Assembly (NCBI GenBank): GCA_964577955.1
Contig: CAZOAZ010000019.1
Span: 1-64,000 of the forward strand
Length of the DNA stretch: 64,000 nucleotides
Origin: CADEEX01 sp964577955
GTDB lineage: Bacteria > Acidobacteriota > Vicinamibacteria > Vicinamibacterales > CAVVIG01
Direction of reading: 5' to 3'
The first letter of the stretch is position 1, and each line of letters starts with the position of its first letter. Positions 16,374 through 22,642 of the stretch are shown one piece after another. The notes under the pieces were generated by a model. That model worked only from the letters and a program-made list of their open reading frames with translations. It did no database searches and had not been told where the DNA came from. Position numbers and translations under genes: made by a program.

Positions 16374-16901
16374 TTACCGCTTGACGATTCGCAACGTCGA
16401 ATCATGGACCGGCGACCGCTCACCGAGCAGACGCGCGAGCATCCGACGCCCCCGGCTGATGCGTGACATCACCGTTCCCATTGGGCAATCCAAGGTGGCG
16501 GCGATCTCGTGGTAGGTGAGTTCCTCGACGTCCGCCAACCACACGGCCCAGCGAAAGGCCTCCGGCAACTGTTGCAGAGCCGACCGCATGTCAAAGGACA
16601 GTTCGGTCCGCTCAGGCTCCCAGGCATACCCCGGCTCGGAGACGATATCTTCGAGGTCGGCGACCAGGAGCTCGCGCCTTCTCTTTCGCCACTCCGAGAT
16701 CCACGCATTGTGAAGAATTCGAAAGAGCCAGGCGCGACAATTCGTCCGCGGATCGAACTGACGAAAGTGCGTCCACGCGAGAAGAAATGTCTCCTGGGTG
16801 AGGTCGTCCGCGCGGTCAGGACCGCCAACGTGGTAGGCGAGCCGGTATACCGCCGCGAGGTGCGGGAGGGCGAGCTCTTTGAACTGACGGGCGCTGCGCA
16901 T
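16374..16901 (-). CDS. ECF sigma factor
   Basis: 175 residues from ATG 16901. Region 2 has 'DRADDLTQETFLLAWTHFRQFD' spread over residues 30-52 and the 'CRAWLFRILHNAW' helix; region 4 has 'LTYHEIAATLDCPMGTVMSRISRGRRML'. Typical ECF length with no extra domain. The anti-sigma gene follows after 12 bases, so this is a sigma/anti-sigma operon. Upstream on the same strand lies the secreted-protein gene, whose promoter reads GGAATA-N16-CGTT. Read-through would make the sigma factor autoregulated. Confidence 0.9.
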   Translation of the reverse strand: MRSARQFKELALPHLAAVYRLAYHVGGPDRADDLTQETFLLAWTHFRQFDPRTNCRAWLFRILHNAWISEWRKRRRELLVADLEDIVSEPGYAWEPERTELSFDMRSALQQLPEAFRWAVWLADVEELTYHEIAATLDCPMGTVMSRISRGRRMLARLLGERSPVHDSTLRIVKR

Positions 16902-16909
16902 AAGACGGC

Positions 16910-16935
16910 GCGAGGGTCCGCGCGCGGACCCTCGC
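16910..16935. promoter_or_regulatory. GC-rich hairpin between secreted-protein gene and sigma gene
   Basis: An 11-bp perfect stem with a CGCG loop fills the short gap between the stop of the 16943-17305 gene and the sigma start. It has no T-run, so it may act as an attenuator or mRNA-stabilising stem giving more secreted protein than sigma factor. Confidence 0.55.
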
Positions 16936-16942
16936 CGGATGG

Positions 16943-17305
16943 TCACTGCATTTTGATAGTGGTCACGGCAATGGTGTCGCCCTTGACGGTACCGTCGACG
17001 GCAACTTTCCAGTCTTTGTCGTGGTTGGTGTTCTTGATCAGATTGAGGGCAAGCTCGTTGCCCTTGGCATCGAACTTCAACACCTTCTTGTCGGCGGTGA
17101 CGAGACTGTAACCACTTTTCACGCAGCCGTCCATCAGCAGGCACTTCTTGTCATGAGACTCGGTGTAGCCCGCCTCAGTCGCGTGATGCGACGAGCACGC
17201 GATGTCCATCAACGTGCCGCGCACCGGTTCCGCTTGAGCTGCCGCTCCAGCAGCGAGGCCGACCACAATAGCGGCCACCCCTGCGAACCCCAGAAATCGC
17301 TTCAT
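16943..17305 (-). CDS. Secreted Cys/His-rich small protein, probable sigma target
   Basis: 120 residues: signal peptide 1-24 ('GAAAQAEP'), then 'GTLMDIACSSHH', 'KKCLLMDGCVKSGY', 'LVTADKKVLKFD' and a beta-rich C-terminus. I know this layout from small exported proteins of Acidobacteria but not a proven function; the Cys and His residues could bind metal or react with oxidants. A strong AGGAGGA ribosome site precedes the ATG. Its promoter is an ECF-type GGAATA-N16-CGTT, and it leads into the sigma and anti-sigma genes. Its domain resembles the outer domain of that anti-sigma factor. Confidence 0.7.
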   Translation of the reverse strand: MKRFLGFAGVAAIVVGLAAGAAAQAEPVRGTLMDIACSSHHATEAGYTESHDKKCLLMDGCVKSGYSLVTADKKVLKFDAKGNELALNLIKNTNHDKDWKVAVDGTVKGDTIAVTTIKMQ

Positions 17306-17345
17306 ACCATCCTCCTCGACTGACGGTTGCCGCCAGCCCTTGAAG

Positions 17346-17371
17346 AACGTCGCGGAGGCACGGAATATTCC
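17346..17371 (-). promoter_or_regulatory. ECF-type promoter of the secreted-protein/sigma operon
   Basis: On the minus strand GGAATA (17371-17366), 16 bases, then CGTT (17349-17346). Start of transcription would fall about 35 bases before the gene start. The spacing matches ECF promoters and is identical to the divergent promoter at 17393. Confidence 0.65.
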
Positions 17372-17392
17372 CGCCGTTCGTCCGTAGTCCCA

Positions 17393-17418
17393 GGAATATT
17401 TCTCACGGTTCCCGCGTT
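17393..17418 (+). promoter_or_regulatory. ECF-type promoter of the peroxiredoxin fusion gene
   Basis: GGAATA (17393-17398), 16 bases, CGTT (17415-17418) on the plus strand, about 43 bases before the ATG at 17461. It has the same elements and spacer as the divergent promoter. Confidence 0.65.
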
Positions 17419-17460
17419 ACAGGTAGGATGGCCAAGAGGTACAGCTCAGTTGGGGAGCCC

Positions 17461-18537
17461 ATGAAGAAGCACCGAGTGTTCTCTGCCGCCCGGTCCACTG
17501 TACTGATCGTCGGATTATGGGTGGGACTCACTCCCGCCGGAGTACGCGGGCAAGCCATTCCCTCACCAGATGTCCGTACGCTGGGACCGCAGGTTGGAAC
17601 ACGCGTGCCGGACTTCACACTGATGGACCAGGCTCAGCGTCCACGGTCGCTCCAATCGCTCATGGGAAAACGCGGCGTCATGCTCGTGTTCTCTCGATCG
17701 GCCGATTGGTGTCCCTACTGCAAGACACAGCTCCTGGAAATGCAGTCGAGGCGATCGCAACTGGAACGTCAGGGGTTCGGCGTCGCGGCCATCACGTACG
17801 ATCCAGTGCCGATCCTGGCCGATTTTGCGAGGCGACGTGGGATTGATTTCCCCCTGCTCTCGGACCCACAGTCGCGCACCATCAGGCGCTTCGGGATCCT
17901 GAACACGACGATCCCGGAGAGCAACACGCAATCTTACGGAATCCCATTCCCTGGGACGTTCATGCTGAATCGCGAGGGCGTTGTCACGTCTCGCTACTTC
18001 GAACCGGCCTATCAGGAACGGAATACCGTCGCGAGCGTCCTGGCCAGACTCGGCAACGATGTCGACGCGCCGATGTCACGAATCTCGTCGCCGCAACTCG
18101 AAATCGTCTCGTACGTGACGGACCAGGTCGTTGCCCCCGGCACGCACTTTTCGATCGTGCTCGACGTTCGACCGGCGGCAGGTGTCCACGTGTACGCACC
18201 AGGTGTATCCGGGTACAAGGCGTTCGCGTTGGCGATTCAGCCGACGAATGGACTCCTCGTCCGCAATGCCGACTACCCGCCGTCTGAAATCTATCTCTTC
18301 AAGCCGTTGAACGAACGTGTTCCGGTCTTCAAACGCCCTTTCCGCCTCGTTCAGGATCTGGCCATCGACGCTTCGCCGCAAGGACAAGCTGCCTTGAGGA
18401 ACGGCTCGTCTTTGACCATCGCCGGCGTCCTGACGTATCAAGCCTGCGACGATCGAGTCTGCTTCACGCCGCAGTCCGTGCCACTCACATGGACGGTGAC
18501 GCTTCGACCGCTTGATCGAGAACGCGTGAAGCCATGA
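17461..18537 (+). CDS. Peroxiredoxin (AhpC/TSA) fused to a DsbD-alpha-like domain
   Basis: 358 residues from ATG 17461 (GGGGAG upstream). A signal peptide covers about 1-31. Residues 42-205 form an AhpC/TSA thioredoxin-fold domain with 'ADWCPYCKTQ' (Cys84, Cys87). The C-terminal 140 residues resemble the immunoglobulin-like N-terminal domain of DsbD, including 'YQACDDRVCFTP' (Cys329, Cys334), close to the known 'YQGCADAGFCYPP'. A periplasmic thiol peroxidase or reductase that carries its own redox-relay domain is the natural reading. Its promoter matches that of the sigma operon next door, so it is probably part of the same oxidative or thiol-stress response. Confidence 0.8.
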   Translation: MKKHRVFSAARSTVLIVGLWVGLTPAGVRGQAIPSPDVRTLGPQVGTRVPDFTLMDQAQRPRSLQSLMGKRGVMLVFSRSADWCPYCKTQLLEMQSRRSQLERQGFGVAAITYDPVPILADFARRRGIDFPLLSDPQSRTIRRFGILNTTIPESNTQSYGIPFPGTFMLNREGVVTSRYFEPAYQERNTVASVLARLGNDVDAPMSRISSPQLEIVSYVTDQVVAPGTHFSIVLDVRPAAGVHVYAPGVSGYKAFALAIQPTNGLLVRNADYPPSEIYLFKPLNERVPVFKRPFRLVQDLAIDASPQGQAALRNGSSLTIAGVLTYQACDDRVCFTPQSVPLTWTVTLRPLDRERVKP

Positions 18538-18619
18538 CCCTGGACCAGAACATTTGTTGAGGTTGGGGCGATCGCGGTGTTCGCGCCCGAGTTGTCGCTC
18601 CACTGCCGAGACCGCGCCG

Positions 18620-19432
18620 TCACGATGGGCGATCGAACGACTCGACGATCCGTCGTGCGATGTCTCGTCCGCCCTCGCGCGGCGCGCTGGCATCGTACAA
18701 CGCGAACGTGCGCCTGGTCTCTTCAACGCGGGCAATGAGATCACGTGCTTCGTCGAAGGACGACGGATCCCTGGCGAAGGAGAGACTACCTGAGTGGATC
18801 CGGCCGGTTCGCAGCGCAGCTGGAACTCGCCGATGGCAGGCGCACGCCGCTGAGCTGGAGACCAGGCCGCAATGTCCGCGGGTGAACGCCATGACGCGCT
18901 CCCGGGCCTGCTGTAAACGCTTGCGAAACAGAGCCGGCGCAATCTCCAGCGCCTCGGCCGCTTCCGGACTCGGCAGCTCGAAGATCTCTCCGAGCACGTA
19001 GGCGAGACGATGCGGCCGATCCAGGCACTGGAGCATCGCGAGCGTGCAGCCAATCTTCACTTCTTCGACCAGAACGGAACGCTCGCTTGCGAGTGGTCCA
19101 GCGTCCGAAAGACCGCTGGCGAGATCGTCGGCGAAGGTTTCGAACGTGAGGTTCATGCGTTCGACTGGACTCTTCTTGAGATCCAGAATGTAGTTGACGG
19201 CGATCCGATACACCCAGGTTCGCAGCTGGCTCCGGAAGTCGAACTGCCCCAGCCGGGTCACGACGCGAATGAGGATCTCCTGCGTCGCGTCCTCGGCGTC
19301 TTCGCGGTTCCACAACATCCGGATCGCGAGGCCGTACACATGGCTTTGCAGCTGCGTCACCAGACGGTCGAGGGCGTGCCGGTTCCCGTCGACCGCCTGG
19401 CGAGCCAGTGCTTCGAGGGTTTCGGTCGTCAT
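18620..19432 (-). CDS. ECF sigma factor with Cys-rich C-terminal extension
   Basis: 270 residues from ATG 19432. Region 2 ('NREDAEDATQEILIRVVTRL', about 40-60) and region 4 ('ELPSPEAAEALEIAPALFRKRLQQAR') are clear. Unlike the other two sigma factors here it has about 85 extra C-terminal residues with 'HCGLVSSSAACACHRR', a Cys/His cluster that may bind zinc, then a charged helical tail. I recall similar sigma factors with a conserved 'CGL...CRC' tail; the tail may replace a separate anti-sigma factor. It overlaps the upstream SRPBCC gene by four bases (ATGA), so the two are translationally coupled. Confidence 0.8.
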   Translation of the reverse strand: MTTETLEALARQAVDGNRHALDRLVTQLQSHVYGLAIRMLWNREDAEDATQEILIRVVTRLGQFDFRSQLRTWVYRIAVNYILDLKKSPVERMNLTFETFADDLASGLSDAGPLASERSVLVEEVKIGCTLAMLQCLDRPHRLAYVLGEIFELPSPEAAEALEIAPALFRKRLQQARERVMAFTRGHCGLVSSSAACACHRRVPAALRTGRIHSGSLSFARDPSSFDEARDLIARVEETRRTFALYDASAPREGGRDIARRIVESFDRPS

Positions 19433-19830
19433 GGCTCCAGCAGCCTCTTCAGCGTCGAGAGTTCCGATCGCAGCGTCACCCGCTGCGCCTCGAGGGCGCC
19501 TTCGACGCGTTCGAGGCTGACGGGCGGCGCGTGCAGCACGAACGAGTAGATGCAGGTGGACCGGGTCGTCTCCGTCACGCGGGACTGGGCGACGCCCACA
19601 GCACCGTCCGGAAACACCATGCGCCAATCGACGGTGCCGCAGTGCGCGTCCGCACGCACGTCCAGCCGCACATCCACTGAGCCGGCCGGTGTCGCGAGGC
19701 GCGCCTCGCCGTCTCGGACGGACGTGAACGCGTGCGCCCAGCGCGGCAGGTTCTCGGGATTGCGAATGAACTCGAAGACTGTTTCGCGCGGCGCGTGGAT
19801 CTCGATCCCCTGCACATCGAACAACTGCAT
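19429..19830 (-). CDS. SRPBCC (START/Bet v1-like) family protein
   Basis: 133 residues from ATG 19830, with GAGGAGGG ideally spaced upstream. 'IEIHAPRETVFEFIRNPENLPRW' positions at the N-terminus are typical of polyketide-cyclase/SRPBCC proteins, which bind hydrophobic ligands in a helix-grip cavity; beta strands and a C-terminal helix follow. The stop overlaps the start of the sigma factor gene. Such pairs suggest that the SRPBCC protein either responds to the sigma factor or senses a ligand for it; both are inference. Confidence 0.75.
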   Translation of the reverse strand: MQLFDVQGIEIHAPRETVFEFIRNPENLPRWAHAFTSVRDGEARLATPAGSVDVRLDVRADAHCGTVDWRMVFPDGAVGVAQSRVTETTRSTCIYSFVLHAPPVSLERVEGALEAQRVTLRSELSTLKRLLEP

Positions 19831-19952
19831 GTCGCCCTCCTCAGTAAGGCCGTTATCCCAGGCCTCACATTGCTTGGACGACGATGGGCGCTTCAGTGTG
19901 AATGAACTGGAGCGGTGCGCCAAAAGGGCAAGGAACGGGCAGGCATCGGACC

Positions 19953-20891
19953 CTACGACGCGCTGTCAGACCGGCACCACGCCAGGGTCTTGTCGAGCCC
20001 CTCGACGAACTCGACCGTCGGTTTGTAGCCGAGCAGGCGGTGCGCCTTGTCGATGTCGGCCTGTGAATCGCGCACGTCGCCGGCACGGACCTCTTCGTAG
20101 ATCGGCTCGATCGACGTGCCCATCAGTTCGTTCATCGTCCGCAGCAGCTCGTTGAGCGAGATGCGGCCGCCGGTCGCCACGTTGATCACTTCCCCGCCCA
20201 CATTCGGCGCCTGGCACGCCTTGAGGACGCCGTCGACGACGTTGGCGACGTAGGTGAAGTCGCGCGTCTGCTCGCCGTCGCCGTAAATCGTCGGCCGGCG
20301 GCCGGCGATGAGTGCCGTGGCGAAGAGCGAAATGACCCCCGAGTAGGGCGACCCGGGATCCTGACGCGGACCGAAGACGTTGAAGTAGCGAGTCGTCACG
20401 GTTTCGAACCCGTAGAGCTCGGTGAACATCTGGCAGTACTGCTCCGCCACCAGCTTCTGCAAGGCGTAGGGCGACAGCGGATTGGTCGCCATGTCTTCGC
20501 GCTTGGGCAGCGTCGGCGTGTTGCCGTACGCGGATGACGAACCGGCGTAGACGAGCCGCTTGACGCCGGCGTCGCGCGCGGCGACGAGCAGATTCAGCGA
20601 GCCGTCGATGTTCGCGCGATTGGACGTGATCGGATCCTTGACCGACCGCGGCACGGACGGAATCGCCGCCTGATGAAGAACGTAGTCGACGCCCTTCACC
20701 GCATGCTGGCATGCGGCCAGATCCGCGACGTCGCCTTCCTGGAATTCAACGCCGCGAATGTGTTCGAGATTGCGGCGCTTGCCGCTGATCAGGCTGTCGA
20801 GCACGCGGACGTGCTGGCCGCGCCGGACGAGTTCCTCGGCAAGATGCGAGCCGATGAAGCCCGCGCCGCCGGTAATGAGATATGTAGCCAC
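19953..20891 (-). CDS. NAD-dependent nucleotide-sugar epimerase (UDP-glucose 4-epimerase-like)
   Basis: 312 residues, extended SDR fold. 'ITGGAGFIGSHL' at 6-17 binds NAD, with catalytic Ser/Tyr-X3-Lys in 'YAGSSSAYG' and 'SPYALQK'. The 'TRYFNVFGPRQDP' and 'YGDGEQTRDFTYV' motifs are typical of UDP-hexose 4-epimerases of the WbpP/GalE group. It would supply a sugar nucleotide for the many glycosyltransferases here. It starts four bases after the amidohydrolase stop, so the two are probably co-transcribed although unrelated in chemistry. Confidence 0.85.
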   Translation of the reverse strand: MATYLITGGAGFIGSHLAEELVRRGQHVRVLDSLISGKRRNLEHIRGVEFQEGDVADLAACQHAVKGVDYVLHQAAIPSVPRSVKDPITSNRANIDGSLNLLVAARDAGVKRLVYAGSSSAYGNTPTLPKREDMATNPLSPYALQKLVAEQYCQMFTELYGFETVTTRYFNVFGPRQDPGSPYSGVISLFATALIAGRRPTIYGDGEQTRDFTYVANVVDGVLKACQAPNVGGEVINVATGGRISLNELLRTMNELMGTSIEPIYEEVRAGDVRDSQADIDKAHRLLGYKPTVEFVEGLDKTLAWCRSDSAS

Positions 20892-20895
20892 GAGG

Positions 20896-22083
20896 TCAGT
20901 TGGTTGGAAAACCCGCGCGCGGCAGGCCCGGAATGACCTTCAACGCGTTCTGGTAATAGAGCTTCTTGAGCACGGGATCGGGCAGGCCGATGCCGTACAG
21001 CTTCCAGAACGCGTGATAGTCCCGGTAGTAGTCGAAGTATTCGTCGTTGGTTTCAAACACCCGCCAGAAATACGGATACTCGTCGGGCTGATAGCTGTCC
21101 TTCCCGAACAGGATGCGATCCTGGTACTTCACGAAGAAATCGTGGGCCGTGCGCGGCTGGCGGCCGATGTCGTAGAGCACCGCGCCGACCTCGGTGTACA
21201 GCTTCGGGAAGCGATCGAACATCCGGCCGAGACGCCCGAGGTCCTGCGCGTGCCAGCCCATGTGCGCGATGATCCAGGTCGTGTTGGGATGACGCGCGAA
21301 GAGGCGGTCGCGCTCGGCCATGAGCTCTTCGAAGTCGGGGAACCGCGTGCGATCCTGATACCGGCGATCGCGGTACAAGGCCAGCTCGAGCCACCGTTCG
21401 TTGTTGTAGTCGAGCGGCTTGAAGAACTCGGACGGGTCGGCGACGTGCAGGAAGACCGGAATGTTGAGCGCGGCGGCCTTCTGCCACACCGGATCGAGTT
21501 CCGGATCGTCCAGTTTGAGCCGGCTGCCATCGGCCTTGCGGATCGTCAGACCGAAACTCTTCATGATCTCGCCGACGCCGAGCGCGCCCGCCTTGACGTC
21601 CGCCTCGAGCTGCGCGGCGATCTTCTGGCCCGAACCCGGGCCCACGCCGCGCAAATCGAGCGACGTGAACATCACCATCCGATCCTTGTAGCGGCTGGCG
21701 CGGATCGCGTCGAGCGACGGCTTGATGCGATCGCTCGGATTCGCGTTCGCATTCACCATCACCTGCAGGTTCAGCGGCGACATCGAATCGCCCACCAGGT
21801 TCACCGCCTCCGGTCCGTTCAGCGGCGGCGGATGGCCGTGCACGTCGACGACGGGAAACTTCGCCCGCGGCACCGGATGCTGCGGTACCACCAGCGTCGA
21901 CCGCGGCTTGTAGTCGCGGATGCTCGGGGCCGGAAACTCCGGCTCGCGCCCTTCCGCCGGCCGCGGCCGGATCTGACCAGGCGGCAGCTGCTGCGCGGTT
22001 GCGGTCGGGACAGGCTTCAGCCTGTCCGACCCGTACAGCGACAGCAGGGCGAGAGCGGCGATGACGGGAACCGTGCGGGTCAT
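20896..22083 (-). CDS. Secreted amidohydrolase (metal-dependent TIM barrel)
   Basis: 395 residues from ATG 22083. A signal peptide (residues 1-18) is followed by 'SDRLKPVP', which is encoded by an inserted family A palindrome. The enzyme part begins with 'PVVDVHGHPPP', a His-X-His metal site, and has 'FLHVAD', 'WIIAHMGWH' and 'ILFGKDS', the pattern of amidohydrolase-2/ACMSD-type hydrolases or decarboxylases. The start lies only 15 bases after the 3' end of rnpB on the same strand with no clear ribosome site. The substrate is unknown. Confidence 0.8.
   Translation of the reverse strand: MTRTVPVIAALALLSLYGSDRLKPVPTATAQQLPPGQIRPRPAEGREPEFPAPSIRDYKPRSTLVVPQHPVPRAKFPVVDVHGHPPPLNGPEAVNLVGDSMSPLNLQVMVNANANPSDRIKPSLDAIRASRYKDRMVMFTSLDLRGVGPGSGQKIAAQLEADVKAGALGVGEIMKSFGLTIRKADGSRLKLDDPELDPVWQKAAALNIPVFLHVADPSEFFKPLDYNNERWLELALYRDRRYQDRTRFPDFEELMAERDRLFARHPNTTWIIAHMGWHAQDLGRLGRMFDRFPKLYTEVGAVLYDIGRQPRTAHDFFVKYQDRILFGKDSYQPDEYPYFWRVFETNDEYFDYYRDYHAFWKLYGIGLPDPVLKKLYYQNALKVIPGLPRAGFPTN
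22008..22027. repeat. Family A palindrome inside the amidohydrolase gene
   Basis: GGACAGGCTTCAGCCTGTCC, in frame, encodes part of the linker right after the signal peptide. It is the same repeat found between genes elsewhere in the window. Confidence 0.9.
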
Positions 22084-22127
22084 AGAGTTGAAAAAGTGTC
22101 GCAGCGCGCCGTAAGCCGAATTCTGTT

Positions 22128-22185
22128 CCCTTCGACTCCCCTTCGGCGGCCGCAAAATGCGCGGACGCCGAAGGGTCGCTCAGGG
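22128..22185. repeat. Repeat-like hairpin in the 3' part of rnpB
   Basis: Bounded by CCCTTCGACTC and CGCTCAGGG, ends shared with the element at 22373-22415. It forms a hairpin between the 3' strand of P2 and the terminal conserved sequence, where a variable helix (P19 as I recall) can occur. Confidence 0.65.
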
Positions 22186-22372
22186 CGACGATCATTCCTC
22201 TAGCTCCGTCATTGCTGACGGAATCAAGCGACCTACCCGGAGACTCTGCAGACGGGCCGTCTGCTGCGGCGAACCGCGGGCCCCCTTATTTGGTCTTGCT
22301 CCGTGCGGGGTTTTGCCTGCCACCCGTGTTGCCACGGGCGCGGTGCGCTCTTACCGCACCTTTTCACCCTTA

Positions 22373-22415
22373 CCCTTCGACTCGCGGTCCGCTCTCGCGT
22401 CCCGCTCGCTCAGGG
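22373..22415. repeat. Repeat-like hairpin in an internal arm of rnpB
   Basis: Same ends (CCCTTCGACTC ... CGCTCAGGG) as the 3' element, different centre. It occupies a variable arm just before the conserved GGTAAGGGTGAAA stretch in the RNA. Confidence 0.65.
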
Positions 22416-22501
22416 CGGTATATTTTCTGTGCCACTGTCCTTCGGGTTGCCCCGACCGGGCGTTACCCGGCGCACTGCCCAACGGAGTTCGGACTTTCCT
22501 C

Positions 22502-22608
22502 CCGCCTTCGCGCTCGGTGCATCACACGGTTTGGGGTCGGACACCGGAACGGGTTCAGACGCCGGGTGTCTGACCCCGAACCGTACGATCCACCGAGCGC
22601 AAAGGCGG
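22502..22608. repeat. Greatly extended P3 arm of rnpB
   Basis: Two 44-base arms with six mismatches surround a 19-base loop between P2 and the conserved GAGGAAAGTCC. The inner part (GGGGTCGGACACC / GGTGTCTGACCCC) looks like an independent palindromic element. P3 is normally far shorter. Confidence 0.75.
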
Positions 22609-22642
22609 ACGATCGTCTGGCTTGCTGCGACGGCCTATTCTA

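Larger units (their letters stand above)
22098..22631 (-). ncRNA. rnpB: RNase P RNA (type A)
   Basis: The minus strand contains the core signatures of bacterial RNase P RNA: GAGGAAAGTCC near the 5' end (about 22484-22494), GGTAAGGGTGAAAAGGTGCG and GGTAAGAGCGCACCG in the specificity domain, AGCAAGACCAAATA, GGGTAGG...CTTGA, and ACAGAATTCGGCTTA near the 3' end. The ends GTCGCAGC and GCTGCGAC pair as P1, and GACGATC/GATCGTC as P2. At about 534 nt it is longer than usual because at least three variable arms are enlarged. It begins 12 bases after the stop of the NtrC-type gene; TAGAAT at 22642-22637 could be the -10 box. Confidence 0.95.

Noticed and set aside
20758..22203. A 481-codon plus-strand frame over the epimerase, amidohydrolase and rnpB
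   Set aside because: It crosses three well-supported minus-strand genes including an RNA gene.
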